Source: an uncultured Candidatus Peregrinibacteria bacterium (GTDB lineage Bacteria; Patescibacteriota; Gracilibacteria; Peribacterales; Peribacteraceae). Taken from it: a DNA stretch of 64,000 bases. The position numbers were made by a program, and so were the translations under genes. The notes under the pieces were generated by a model, which ran no database searches, was not told the DNA's origin, and saw only the letters and a list, made by a program, of their open reading frames with translations. The stretch lies in contig CALMES010000105.1 in assembly GCA_937863435.1 (NCBI GenBank), forward strand, positions 1 to 64,000, read 5' to 3'. Within the stretch, counting starts at the first letter, position 1; every line of letters starts with the position of its first letter. Shown here in pieces: positions 16,066 to 24,365 of this stretch.

Positions 16066-16725
16066 CTACTCAGCAATCCTATACCCCTTTCCAGGAACGG
16101 TAATAATCGCATCCGATCCCAGTTTACGACGGAGGAAGTTGATATGCACGTCCACCGTATTGGAAAACATGAGCGAATCGCTGTTACCCCACACGTGTTC
16201 CAGAATGCGCGGACGCTCGAGAACGATTCCCTTGTGATGCATGAGGTAGGCAAGCAACGCGTACTCTTTGGGAGACAGATTGATTTTCTTCGAACTTTTG
16301 AGCACCTCCTGCGTGTTGGTATCGAGCGTCAGTTTGCCGGCTTTTAGAATGGGCGCCTTTTCCGTACTTTGGCGCCGCAGCAATGCACGTACGCGGGCGA
16401 GCAACACCTCCAGATCAAATGGCTTCACTAAGTAATCATCGGCGCCGAGGTTTAAACCTTCCACCATTTCGGCCTGCTTGCTTCTGGCAGTCAGCATCAG
16501 AATCGGCATTTTTTTGCCGCTGTTACGCAACATCGAACAGATGGTGTAACCGTCCATGCCCGGCAGGTTGATGTCCAGAATGAGCAGATCGACTCCCTGC
16601 GTCATCGCCATTTCCAGCCCGTCACTGCCGTTATGGGCAACGCTCACGACAAATTGCTGCAATTCGAGAAATTTTTTGATGTTGCTAGCAACTGTCTCGT
16701 GATCTTCTATAAGGAGGATGTGCAT
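16066..16725 (-). CDS. OmpR-family response regulator
   Basis: 219 residues. The receiver domain (1-120) carries acidic residues at ED8, phospho-acceptor Asp51 (LLILDINLPGMDGY), Thr79 and Lys101 (YLVKPFD). The C-terminal winged helix (about 125-219) has LSPKEYALLAYLMHHKGIV and the recognition region NTVDVHINFLRRKLG. It is predicted to bind TTTAAY direct repeats found upstream of its own gene and of the secreted protein gene at 14029. The start is preceded by the pyrimidine tract TCCCTCTTCCT. Confidence 0.93.
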   Translation of the reverse strand: MHILLIEDHETVASNIKKFLELQQFVVSVAHNGSDGLEMAMTQGVDLLILDINLPGMDGYTICSMLRNSGKKMPILMLTARSKQAEMVEGLNLGADDYLVKPFDLEVLLARVRALLRRQSTEKAPILKAGKLTLDTNTQEVLKSSKKINLSPKEYALLAYLMHHKGIVLERPRILEHVWGNSDSLMFSNTVDVHINFLRRKLGSDAIITVPGKGYRIAE

Positions 16726-16750
16726 AGGAAGAGGGATGATAACACTGTTC

Positions 16751-16783
16751 AGTGTACGTCTGGGGTATTAAAGCGACATTAAA
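16751..16783 (-). promoter_or_regulatory. Autoregulatory promoter with direct-repeat box
   Basis: On the minus strand TTTAAT (16778-16783) and TTTAAT (16767-16772) are 11 bp apart, followed after 10 bp by TACACT (16751-16756). The arrangement is identical to that of the promoter at 14081-14114. A palindrome ACACTG-TT-CAGTGT (16742-16755) overlaps the -10 box. Confidence 0.65.
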
Positions 16784-16951
16784 TACACAGAGAACCGCCA
16801 GATTCACAACATGTCTCGCAGGCAGGTATACCTCCGTCTGAGTCCGCTGGCGAAAATATTATTATATTGATCAAAATTTATGTTCAAAAATTTGTTTTTC
16901 TATAAATGAATTATCTGAACAAATAATAGATACATATTTTATTTTCCGTCT

Positions 16952-17536
16952 TCATACCATAAACGCCTGCGTTCCGGCCAGCATCAGGAATATCCCAATC
17001 GTATTCAGCGCAAAGCACAGAATGGCGAACTTGCGACCGTCGATATCGGTAAGCCCTCCAAGCAGCGTTGTCGCGAGTTCATCTGGCAGCGGCGACGCAA
17101 TGACAATGCCAGAGACAGACCATAGCAAGTATTCCTGCACGCGAGTGGGCAAACGCCTATGGTGTGCAGCCAGTATGCGGAAAAATTTGACACGGCGCAT
17201 GCGATCGAATTCGTCGTGCAGAGAAAATCGTACGAACTTAAAAATGGTCATGTCTGACAGTAGTGCACCAAAACCCCCAATCAGTGCAGCCGCCAGCGGA
17301 TGGACATCGGGCGCCATCACGATGAACATGCCAATGGCAAACGGGGTGGTAAAACCGAAGCTGAACAAGAGCCCTGCCAAAAAGACCGACGCATAGCCGT
17401 ATTCGTGCATACCCGTCATCAGCGAACCGAATGCGCCAACGTGGAACAGCACATACGAGAAAATACAGCACAGCAACAAACAGAGCAGTTTGGGATACTC
17501 CACAATATTTTGCCATGTGTGTGTTGGATAGTGCAC
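16952..17536 (-). CDS. Polytopic membrane protein, conserved hypothetical
   Basis: 194 residues from a GTG start, with about five hydrophobic segments (15-37, 48-68, 78-100, 140-160 and 172-192). Motifs include GFTTPFAIGMFIVMAPD, HPLAAALIGGFGALLSD and ASPLPDELATTLLGGL. The last is reminiscent of the VTT/DedA or small YqaA-like proteins, which have a G-x-P-x-P-D-E motif near a re-entrant loop. Exact family membership is uncertain. The GTG lies seven bases after TATAAT with TTGATA 17 bp upstream, a near-consensus promoter, so the mRNA is leaderless. Confidence 0.75.
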   Translation of the reverse strand: MHYPTHTWQNIVEYPKLLCLLLCCIFSYVLFHVGAFGSLMTGMHEYGYASVFLAGLLFSFGFTTPFAIGMFIVMAPDVHPLAAALIGGFGALLSDMTIFKFVRFSLHDEFDRMRRVKFFRILAAHHRRLPTRVQEYLLWSVSGIVIASPLPDELATTLLGGLTDIDGRKFAILCFALNTIGIFLMLAGTQAFMV

Positions 17537-17543
17537 TATTCAT

Positions 17544-17572
17544 ATTATAACATAAATAGTATATATTATCAA
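17544..17572 (-). promoter_or_regulatory. Sigma70-type promoter, leaderless GTG
   Basis: TTGATA (17567-17572), a 17-bp spacer and TATAAT (17544-17549) on the minus strand. Seven bases separate the -10 box from GTG 17536. Confidence 0.75.
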
Positions 17573-17619
17573 TCATCAAACCATGCTCGTGCCGCTCTAT
17601 AAGCGGTTTCTGCTTATTG

Positions 17620-17649
17620 CATATGACATTGTCTGTACAATGTCATATG
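17620..17649. promoter_or_regulatory. Operator of the toxin-antitoxin operon
   Basis: A 13-bp perfect inverted repeat CATATGACATTGT / ACAATGTCATATG around CTGT. It overlaps the predicted -35 (TGTACA, 17634-17639) of a promoter whose -10 is TATACT (17657-17662). RelB/DinJ antitoxins repress their operons through such palindromes. Confidence 0.75.
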
Positions 17650-17668
17650 TGTCACGTATACTGGTGAC

Positions 17669-17941
17669 ATGGATACCACTATTCAAATCCGCACCAATCA
17701 GAAAACCAAGAAATCCGCCCAGCTGATTTTAGAAAAGCTCGGACTGGATTTAAGTACGGCGATCAATATTTATCTGGTGCAGATTATCGCCAAGAAAGGT
17801 ATTCCGTTTGAGATTCTGACAGAAAACGGCATGACGGTTGCCGAGGAAAAAGAACTACTGGAAGATATTGAATGGACGAAGAAGCATGGAAAATCGTATA
17901 CATCGACAAAGGAGATGATGGAGGATATTCTTGCAGAATGA
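17669..17941 (+). CDS. RelB/DinJ-family antitoxin
   Basis: 90 residues. The N-terminal ribbon-helix-helix (MDTTIQIRTNQKTKKSAQLI, then LGLDLSTAINIYLVQIIAKKGIPFEI) is characteristic of DinJ/RelB, which bind operator DNA as dimers. The acidic C-terminus (EEKELLEDIEWTKKHGKSYT) would wrap the toxin. The ATG sits six bases after TATACT, so the transcript is leaderless. It overlaps the toxin start by 4 bp (ATGA). Confidence 0.88.
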   Translation: MDTTIQIRTNQKTKKSAQLILEKLGLDLSTAINIYLVQIIAKKGIPFEILTENGMTVAEEKELLEDIEWTKKHGKSYTSTKEMMEDILAE

Positions 17942-18225
17942 AGGAATATGTACGACAAACATCGAAGCAATTTCGTAAAGATGTCCGCCGTCTTGGTAAA
18001 TCGGGATATGACCTTACGAAGCTAGAGAGGATAATCGACTTGCTCGCCTCCGATAAAAAGCTACCCGATACCTATAAAGACCATGAATTACGCGGCAATT
18101 TTGCCGGAAAAAGAGAATGTCATATCGGCCCCGACTGGTTACTGATGTATGAAAAAGATGAGGGCCGGCTCATTCTGCTGCTCATTCGCACCGGTCGTCA
18201 CCGGCAGGTTCTGGGTATTGAGTAA
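17938..18225 (+). CDS. YafQ/RelE-family mRNA interferase toxin
   Basis: 95 residues. It carries the YafQ catalytic set: His49 (YKDHEL), His62 and Asp66 (ECHIGPDWLL) and His88 (RTGRHRQVL), matching the family's H50, H63, D67 and H87. It cleaves ribosome-bound mRNA when free of the antitoxin. The start overlaps the antitoxin stop. A GGAGG lies 12 bases upstream, one of the few Shine-Dalgarno-like sequences in the window, which hints at transfer from another lineage. Confidence 0.9.
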   Translation: MKEYVRQTSKQFRKDVRRLGKSGYDLTKLERIIDLLASDKKLPDTYKDHELRGNFAGKRECHIGPDWLLMYEKDEGRLILLLIRTGRHRQVLGIE

Positions 18226-18292
18226 AAATACACAGATCTATTTTTGCCGCTTATGAGCAGCAACTGAGAGACATGTTATTATCGCATCCGCC

Positions 18293-18309
18293 GCGCCTAG
18301 AAAAGGCGC
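18293..18309 (+). terminator. Weak hairpin after the toxin gene
   Basis: GCGCCT / AGGCGC with an AGAAA loop. The following bases (TCTCGTGTGG) are not a clear T-run, so this may be a weak terminator or a structural element. Confidence 0.35.
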
Positions 18310-18390
18310 TCTCGTGTGGAATGTATTTCCATTATCCTCTCCTCCTTTCCTCCTCTACACCCTCTCCTCTTCTCCTCTCATCTCCCCCTC

Positions 18391-19227
18391 ATGAAACGCC
18401 TCATCATCAACGCCGACGATTTGGGGGTGAATAGCCAGCGCTCGCATGGCATTTTTCAGTGTATGGAGTTTGGCGTGGTGAGCAGCACAAGCCTGTATCC
18501 CAATGGAACTGATAGCGACGCAGCGGCCAAACATGCGCGCGAACGGGGTGTATCGGTTGGCCTGCACCTAAATCTGACGGAGGAATTTCCCTTGAGCAAG
18601 CGCGAAACGATTGAATCGATTTTGGAAGGCAACGGTATGTTTATGGAACCGCACAGACTGGAAGAAGCACTGAACGACGGCGAAGTGGAGCCCGAACATT
18701 TGTCGCGCGAAATCCGTACGCAGGTTGAATGGTTTTTCGATACCTGCGGCTATCCGACCCACATCAATAGCCACCATCACATGCATTTACACCCAATGAT
18801 TGCGACTGCCCTGATGCCGATTATGGAACGCTACGGACTCAGCAAAATCCGCATTCCCTACGAAATGCCGATTCCGCCGTTTGGTTATGTGGTGCCCGAA
18901 GAACAGGTCGAACGTGTTGCAAAAATGAATGAAAAAGCGCTTATCGCCAAGAAGATCTACGCAGGCAACGGCTTTGAAACGACGGATCATTTCCGGGGCA
19001 TGTGCCTGGCCGGCAATGCATCGATCAAGAATATCAAGCATATCATCAGTAAATTGCCAGACGGTACGACCGAACTAATGGTTCATCCGGGTAGCGCCAT
19101 TACCTATGGCACGAAGTATGATCTGGATCCGCAGCGACAGACGGAGCTTCGGATGCTGCTCGATGATGTGGTGAAGGAGTTTATAGCGGAGAAGGGAGTG
19201 GAGTTAGTTGGATGGGATGAAATTTAA
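18391..19227 (+). CDS. YdjC/ChbG-type carbohydrate deacetylase
   Basis: 278 residues from ATG 18391. NADDLG (residues 6-11) supplies the catalytic Asp and a metal-binding Asp. HLNLTEEFPLS and HINSHHHMHLHP supply His ligands, as in the ChbG/HpnK family, and LMVHPG closes the active site. The family removes N-acetyl groups from sugars such as diacetylchitobiose or glycolipid heads; the substrate is unknown here. The leader is an almost pure C/T run of about 50 bases before the ATG, the most extreme in the window. Confidence 0.88.
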   Translation: MKRLIINADDLGVNSQRSHGIFQCMEFGVVSSTSLYPNGTDSDAAAKHARERGVSVGLHLNLTEEFPLSKRETIESILEGNGMFMEPHRLEEALNDGEVEPEHLSREIRTQVEWFFDTCGYPTHINSHHHMHLHPMIATALMPIMERYGLSKIRIPYEMPIPPFGYVVPEEQVERVAKMNEKALIAKKIYAGNGFETTDHFRGMCLAGNASIKNIKHIISKLPDGTTELMVHPGSAITYGTKYDLDPQRQTELRMLLDDVVKEFIAEKGVELVGWDEI

Positions 19228-19349
19228 AATTAGTATTCTTATTTTTTGTTTATATATAGCTAAATTATTAGAGTAAATTTTGTGTGCATACTTCCGAACA
19301 AACGCACGTATCTTTTACGTAAAACATTCCATAGATTTACTATTTATGG

Positions 19350-19355
19350 TATAAT
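19350..19355 (+). promoter_or_regulatory. -10 box of the 19368 gene
   Basis: TATAAT, 12 bases before ATG 19368, giving a leader of only about 5 nt. No clear -35 is seen. Confidence 0.5.
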
Positions 19356-19367
19356 AATCTGTTATTT

Positions 19368-20180
19368 ATGTCTCTCCGCAAAGAAACCGCCCACAGGCTC
19401 TCGGACAATGTGCGAGAAGAGGGGTTGTCACAAGAAAAGTCACATCTATTCCCTGCTTCAGAAAGCCCTGAACAAATAAAGAGAATTTTGGATCTGAATG
19501 TACTCGATGAACATGAATGGAAAAATCTTCATGCCGATTGCGAACAATATCGACAGCATTCTGATGAATCAAAGCGGCAGTACATTCGCTCGCTGATGCA
19601 AACAGTGTTTCAGGATCCGAAAAAATTAAACATGTATGCGCTTGTCGAAATGGCACTACTCTTTGCAGATGACAGACAGAATTTTATGAAAGAAAACGTG
19701 CAGCACATTTTTGAAAATGTCAGTAAAGAAAAATCTGGGATTGGAAAAACGCAGCTTCAGAATCTTCTGCAGCAACTGAATCTACTTGAAGCGCACGCTC
19801 ATACGCCAATGATCCGTTATCAGTTGCATCTTATTTTGGATCTTATTACCGAATGTCTTGAGCTGATAGATATAGACAGTTTTGAAAAAGCTGCCAAGGA
19901 AAATTCTGTGCCATCACACGGTATATTCCGTAAAGAAATGGCTCATTTTTCGACTGAAAAAATGCGCACATCATCGAATTATCTGCTTTCGAGAAAATAT
20001 CAGGATATATATGAATTGCTGCATGCAGACACGCTCGATAAACCTGATGCGCTTCATGGAGTCTATGGAGCACCTCTCAGCACTTATCGAACTAATGCAA
20101 GGCAGAGCCCCAAAAGCAAAATCATCAGAAGGAACCCGCACATCGTTGGGCAAACTTCTTTCCGGTGTATTGGGCAGTAA
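19368..20180 (+). CDS. Hypothetical coiled-coil protein, first frame of a probable frameshifted gene
   Basis: A 270-residue frame. Residues 1 to about 228 are helical and charged (SPEQIKRILDLNVLDEHEW, YALVEMALLFADDRQNFM, KTQLQNLLQQLNLLEAHAH). After about 20050 the residues become Ser/Arg/Thr-rich and look out of frame, while the +1 frame carries helical, protein-like sequence that continues to 20679. Either one gene is interrupted by a frameshift, or two genes overlap by about 125 bases. No known family was recognised. Confidence 0.55.
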   Translation: MSLRKETAHRLSDNVREEGLSQEKSHLFPASESPEQIKRILDLNVLDEHEWKNLHADCEQYRQHSDESKRQYIRSLMQTVFQDPKKLNMYALVEMALLFADDRQNFMKENVQHIFENVSKEKSGIGKTQLQNLLQQLNLLEAHAHTPMIRYQLHLILDLITECLELIDIDSFEKAAKENSVPSHGIFRKEMAHFSTEKMRTSSNYLLSRKYQDIYELLHADTLDKPDALHGVYGAPLSTYRTNARQSPKSKIIRRNPHIVGQTSFRCIGQ

Positions 20181-20679
20181 TGATGAGAATACAGGGGAAC
20201 CGGAAAACCCTCGCACTCCTGTTTTGTCTCATCAGCCGGCAAAACCGGTGCAGAACACCAAGACGGAAGCACCAACCAAACCTGCTTATAGACCTCTTGC
20301 TGATATGACTCCGCCAGAAAAAGAGGCAGAATATGACGAGAATGACACGGCAATTCTTGCGCTCGCAACAAGAATCAACGAATTGGAAAGGAAGATCGCG
20401 GATGCAGAAACAATGCTCAGCACACAGACTCCTGTTCTGACTGAAAAAGCAACCATACTCGGCAAAATGAATGGCGCTTCCAGGGCCTGGAAAGAGGAGA
20501 ACGGTCTGGACACAGACGCAAAGAGAATTGCTTTCCGTCAATCGCATACGGAATTAAGCACTGCATTGCGTCTGCTGAAAGAGTCACTTCCAGAATTGCG
20601 CGAGACACTTTCTGCGCAACAAACACTGAGAGCGGCTTTGCAAGAACGCAATGAATCGCTGCTAGCCAACTTGGAATAA
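20056..20679 (+). CDS. Hypothetical coiled-coil protein, second frame
   Basis: 207 residues if started at ATG 20056, overlapping the previous frame in the +1 register. The order is a helix (MEHLSALIELMQGRAPKAK), a Pro/Thr/Asn-rich linker (about 35-95), then a long coiled coil from about 100 to the end (ALATRINELERKIADAETML, LLKESLPELRETLSAQQTL). The C-terminal coiled coil and linker suggest a structural or scaffold role. It may be the natural C-terminal half of the protein begun at 19368. Confidence 0.5.
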   Translation: MESMEHLSALIELMQGRAPKAKSSEGTRTSLGKLLSGVLGSNDENTGEPENPRTPVLSHQPAKPVQNTKTEAPTKPAYRPLADMTPPEKEAEYDENDTAILALATRINELERKIADAETMLSTQTPVLTEKATILGKMNGASRAWKEENGLDTDAKRIAFRQSHTELSTALRLLKESLPELRETLSAQQTLRAALQERNESLLANLE

Positions 20680-20735
20680 TCCGCATGAGGTTCCGCTGTC
20701 ACTGTTTCAGGGAACAGATCTGAATTAACCTGTAT

Positions 20736-20764
20736 TTGCATAATTTTAATAATTATGTTATAAT
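20736..20764 (+). promoter_or_regulatory. Promoter of the 20783 gene
   Basis: TTGCAT (20736-20741), a 17-bp spacer and TATAAT (20759-20764). ATG 20783 follows after 18 bases. Confidence 0.55.
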
Positions 20765-20782
20765 ATATAAAATACACCCCGT

Positions 20783-21319
20783 ATGGCCAAACACACATTC
20801 ATTCAGGCGCGCAGTAACTGGCTGGCCCCTGGCGCAGTGATGGCTCTTATTATCGGCAGCGGCGTATCGCTGTGGATACAGGCCTTGCACCCGGGGATGG
20901 CCACCTTTCTGCCGGCTGCAGCCATAAGCCACTTTACTCAGGAAACCGATGTGTCGCCGAGTGCGGCCGCGCGTTCTGTGAGCGCCGATGCAGACGTGCA
21001 CCGCGCAGCCGATTCGGTTACCGAACTGCTTGCCCAGACCAAGCCAACACTCATGCGTCTGCAGCTGTCTTCCACACTTGGCCGCATGCCGCTGCGCATG
21101 AAAACCGGCACCAAACTAACACTCCAGGCACGCGGTTTTTACAGCAATACACCGACAGAATCCAAACTTGTAACAGCAACCTATAGTATGAATGGCACTG
21201 TTATTCCAGAATGCCAGTCTGTGAATGCCTGTACGTTCAAGCCGGCGGCATCCGGCACGTACACGCTTCGCGTCAGCAAAGACGGAAAGACGGCGGATGC
21301 CATCATCAAAGTCCGGTAA
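20783..21319 (+). CDS. Membrane-anchored protein with an Ig-like C-terminal domain
   Basis: 178 residues. The N-terminal hydrophobic segment (about 15-33; PGAVMALIIGSGVSLWI) is a signal anchor. A low-complexity helical stretch follows. The C-terminal domain (about 100-178) has beta strands with GTKLTLQARGFY and SGTYTLRVSKDGKTADAIIKV, as in small Ig-like or PKD-like extracellular domains. Two Cys (ECQSVNACTF) could bond. It stands directly upstream of the O-antigen-ligase-like gene and may be cotranscribed with it. Confidence 0.65.
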   Translation: MAKHTFIQARSNWLAPGAVMALIIGSGVSLWIQALHPGMATFLPAAAISHFTQETDVSPSAAARSVSADADVHRAADSVTELLAQTKPTLMRLQLSSTLGRMPLRMKTGTKLTLQARGFYSNTPTESKLVTATYSMNGTVIPECQSVNACTFKPAASGTYTLRVSKDGKTADAIIKVR

Positions 21320-21340
21320 CAACTGTGTCTGTCCGATTGC

Positions 21341-23299
21341 ATGGCGTTTTGCCGCAGAATGACGTACCGCATCTTGAGCGGGCGTTCCCGCTGCAGTAGC
21401 ATCACCTCCATTCCCTCTTTCGCACACCTGCGGCAACACTCACACGCACGTACCGACTGGAAACCGTGGACCGGTGCCGCGTTTGTCGCCGGCGTGCTGG
21501 CCGCCATACCGGCAGACGGCCTGCCTTTCGAGCTGCCCAAAACCGCACTGCTGGCGCTTGGCGCATGCATCGGTATCGCTGGAATTCTGGCCGAACGCGC
21601 AGACTGCCTTGGCCGTCTGCGCCGAAGCAGGATCGGACAGGCGGGCCTGGCATTTTTCCTCATCGCCATTCTGTCGCCCGCATGGTCTGTCGCACCGCTG
21701 CAGAGCATAGTCGGCGCATCGGCGCGTTTTGAAGGAGCGTTCGCCTACATTCTGTATTTCGCCTGGATGCTCATCGGTATGCATATGGCAAGCACTCCAC
21801 AGGGCAGACGCTATGTCGAATACACGCTGCTGGCAGCGGCAAGCGGCGTCGTTCTGTACGGCATTCTGCAGATTCTGCACCTCGATCCGCTGCAGTCGCA
21901 GTGGCAGAGCGATGTGTTTCTGGGCCGCAATTTCTCCACTCTCGGTCAGCCGAATGCACTGGGCCTGTGGCTGCTTCTGGTTGTTCCGATCGTCTCCCGG
22001 TACATGATCCGTGCTGCCGGAGCCGCGCGCATTCTGGCGGCCGGACTGGTTATAGGAAGCTGCATTCTGCTGCTTGCAACCGTCAGCCGCGCCGCGTTCT
22101 TCGGCCTGGTTGCCATGATCATACTGGGCGTCTGGTGGCACCGCAGCCGTGTGAAAAAATTCCGATGGCCGCACTGGGCGGCCGCTCTCACCGCCAGCAT
22201 TGTTGTCCTTGGCCTTGGCAGCTGCTTTGCCCAGGTGCGCTTCAGTACGGCTGGCGAAGACACGCGGTCGCAGTCTTCGCGGATTCTTCTCTGGAACGCG
22301 GCAGTGCGCATGATCGCCCACCGCCCCTACGGCTACGGGCCGGACACTCTGGGACTGGTCTCGAGTACATTCCTCTCGCCGGAGATCATACGTTACGAGC
22401 CGCTGACAGTCCGCATCGACCGCGCGCACAGTCAGATTTTCGATCTCGCTCTGTCACTTGGCATAGCAGGAGCGGTGATTTTTTATCTGTTTGTACTGTC
22501 ACTTATTGCGACTGCTACCGATGCAAACAGCCGTCCGCACACACACGACCCCCGGCCGTACGCGCTTGCGCTCGCAGGCAGCAGTCTGTGCCTGCTGTTT
22601 GTTTTCCACACTGTCACAACCGCCGTCACCTTCTTTTTTATAACCGGCGTGACACTCGGCCTGCTTTTGCCGTCGTACAAGCACGTTCGATCGCAGCTCG
22701 ATACCCTCAGCCTGTCTGTCGTTCTTTTGCTGCTTGGGACACTGGTTGTCGGTACGCTCTGCTGGATGCGCAGTGATCTGCAGATGGCGCGCGCCAGGCG
22801 CGCGCTTGCCGGAAACGATCTGCAAGCCGCACTTGTTTTCTCGGCGCAGGGCGTCCACACGTTTCCCTTCGACAGAGTACATCTCATAGACGCACTCGAA
22901 CTGCAGCTCGATCTCGTTACCATGACAGACGACGCGGAGCTTACCCGACAAGCTGGCAGACACATCACGCGTGAACTGATGCTTTTAGAACAACTCACAG
23001 GCGGTACAGACGGCTTTGCGTACCTTCTCGCCGCCTGGAAAACCGCGCTGCAGGGCGACCGCATCCTCACCGAAGCCTACCTGGCGAAAGCATCCGTCCA
23101 TTCCCCGGGCCGCGTGACATACCTGCGCATCGCCGCACACTGCTTTGCCCTGCTCGGCGACCGGGCAAAAGTGGCACGAGCTCGCGCACTGCTCATCGAA
23201 CTTCTGCCGCCGGACTGGAGGAACCCGACCTCTGTTCCGACACGCATTCTGCTTAAAGAAAATCCCTGGCTCAGCGACATCACTCATTCTAATGAATAA
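21341..23299 (+). CDS. O-antigen ligase (Wzy/WaaL)-like polymerase
   Basis: 652 residues. There are about 11 hydrophobic helices between residues 40 and 480. A long extracytoplasmic loop holds SSRILLWNAAVRMIAHRPYG and GPDTLG, matching the Wzy_C (PF04932) signature with its conserved Arg, Trp and G-x-G-x-D. The C-terminal 170 residues are soluble and helical (RARRALAGNDLQAALVFSA), resembling TPR-like repeats. The protein joins or extends lipid-linked glycans at the outer face of the membrane. The start is uncertain: ATG 21341 or 21362. It begins 21 bases after the upstream stop. Confidence 0.85.
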   Translation: MAFCRRMTYRILSGRSRCSSITSIPSFAHLRQHSHARTDWKPWTGAAFVAGVLAAIPADGLPFELPKTALLALGACIGIAGILAERADCLGRLRRSRIGQAGLAFFLIAILSPAWSVAPLQSIVGASARFEGAFAYILYFAWMLIGMHMASTPQGRRYVEYTLLAAASGVVLYGILQILHLDPLQSQWQSDVFLGRNFSTLGQPNALGLWLLLVVPIVSRYMIRAAGAARILAAGLVIGSCILLLATVSRAAFFGLVAMIILGVWWHRSRVKKFRWPHWAAALTASIVVLGLGSCFAQVRFSTAGEDTRSQSSRILLWNAAVRMIAHRPYGYGPDTLGLVSSTFLSPEIIRYEPLTVRIDRAHSQIFDLALSLGIAGAVIFYLFVLSLIATATDANSRPHTHDPRPYALALAGSSLCLLFVFHTVTTAVTFFFITGVTLGLLLPSYKHVRSQLDTLSLSVVLLLLGTLVVGTLCWMRSDLQMARARRALAGNDLQAALVFSAQGVHTFPFDRVHLIDALELQLDLVTMTDDAELTRQAGRHITRELMLLEQLTGGTDGFAYLLAAWKTALQGDRILTEAYLAKASVHSPGRVTYLRIAAHCFALLGDRAKVARARALLIELLPPDWRNPTSVPTRILLKENPWLSDITHSNE

Positions 23300-23491
23300 A
23301 TATTGTGATCTGTTATTTTGCTTTTTATATGCAGATTTAATAGATCAGAATAATTATACGTCAATACGACTGCATCGATGAACGCTGAGCAATCCTGTTC
23401 ACAGGCAGACCTGATTCCGCTTCTTCGGCTGATGTCCTGCTAGATGGCTTGCCTGTGCCGCAAATCATGTCCTTCACCTATATTTCCCTGC

Positions 23492-23497
23492 TATACT
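23492..23497 (+). promoter_or_regulatory. -10 box of the aquaporin gene
   Basis: TATACT, 28 bases before ATG 23525. The transcribed leader is TTTATTCTGTCC followed by a T/C run. The remaining 190 bases upstream hold nothing recognised. Confidence 0.45.
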
Positions 23498-23524
23498 CCG
23501 TTTATTCTGTCCTTTTTCCTTTTT

Positions 23525-24130
23525 ATGAAAACACTTCCTTACAAACCATACATCGCAGAAATTATCGGCACATTCACACTCACTCTCGCAGTCTCGCTGT
23601 CCCTGCTTGGAAAAGTCGGCGCACTCCCCACCCCGCTCGTCGCCGCAACCGTGCTGGGGCTGTTTGTCTATACCATCGGAGCCATCAGCGGTGCGCATCT
23701 AAATCCGGCTGTCACACTTGGCTTATGGAGTATCAAAAAAATCAACGCCCAACAGGCGGGTTTGTACATTGTTTCCGAATTGATCGGAGCAGCTGTGGCT
23801 ATGCTCGTGGTCGGTCTTTTTGCCTTCAATCAGCCGGCTGTCACAGTTAATACTGATGTTACGATTCTCGCGGCCGAGACAATCGGCACGTTCTTTTTGG
23901 CATTCGGTGTGAGTTCGGTTGTGTACGGAAAAGTATCGGACGTTGCATCCGGTCTTGTGATTGGCACCTCGCTGCTGCTTGGCATTCTGATCGCCGCAGG
24001 TCTTGGCTCCAATGGCGTCCTCAATCCTGCCGTTGCTTTTGGCATCGGCTCGGCCGGACCGATGTATTTGCTCGGTCCGATCGTGGGATCGATTGCGGCA
24101 ATGCAGTTATATAGGTGGATGGCGAAGTGA
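23525..24130 (+). CDS. Aquaporin / glycerol facilitator (MIP family)
   Basis: 201 residues from ATG 23525, with six helices and two half-helix NPA motifs: SGAHLNPAVTLGLW (about residue 60) and SNGVLNPAVAFGIG (about 165). It forms a tetrameric channel for water or small solutes in the cytoplasmic membrane. The length is below the usual 230-270, the loops being short. Whether it conducts glycerol cannot be decided reliably from the selectivity-filter residues alone. Confidence 0.93.
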   Translation: MKTLPYKPYIAEIIGTFTLTLAVSLSLLGKVGALPTPLVAATVLGLFVYTIGAISGAHLNPAVTLGLWSIKKINAQQAGLYIVSELIGAAVAMLVVGLFAFNQPAVTVNTDVTILAAETIGTFFLAFGVSSVVYGKVSDVASGLVIGTSLLLGILIAAGLGSNGVLNPAVAFGIGSAGPMYLLGPIVGSIAAMQLYRWMAK

Positions 24131-24226
24131 AGATGAGACAATGGTAAAAATTACCAAGATACAAGAAACAAATGACAAAAAGTTCCAATGACCAACTCCC
24201 GGTTTTCCAATCAATCATCATCGAAG

Positions 24227-24272
24227 CTCCCCTCTCTGCCGCTTTAGCGGGGAGAGGGGTTGGGGTGAGGGG
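24227..24272 (-). repeat. Single CCCTCACCCCAACCCC repeat arm
   Basis: Read on the minus strand it starts GCCCCTCACCCCAACCCCTC and ends in a CTCCCCGCT/AGCGGCAGAGAGG-type hairpin. It is the same family as the arms at 8.7, 14.2, 14.7, 57.2 and 63.95 kb, but solitary. Confidence 0.7.
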
Positions 24273-24365
24273 CCAGGCCTACGAATGATGAGCCTCATCT
24301 TAATAGCAGTACACTGTATTTCCCATCTTGTAAGCAAGTATGACTGCACGCCATACTGCCTGCCT

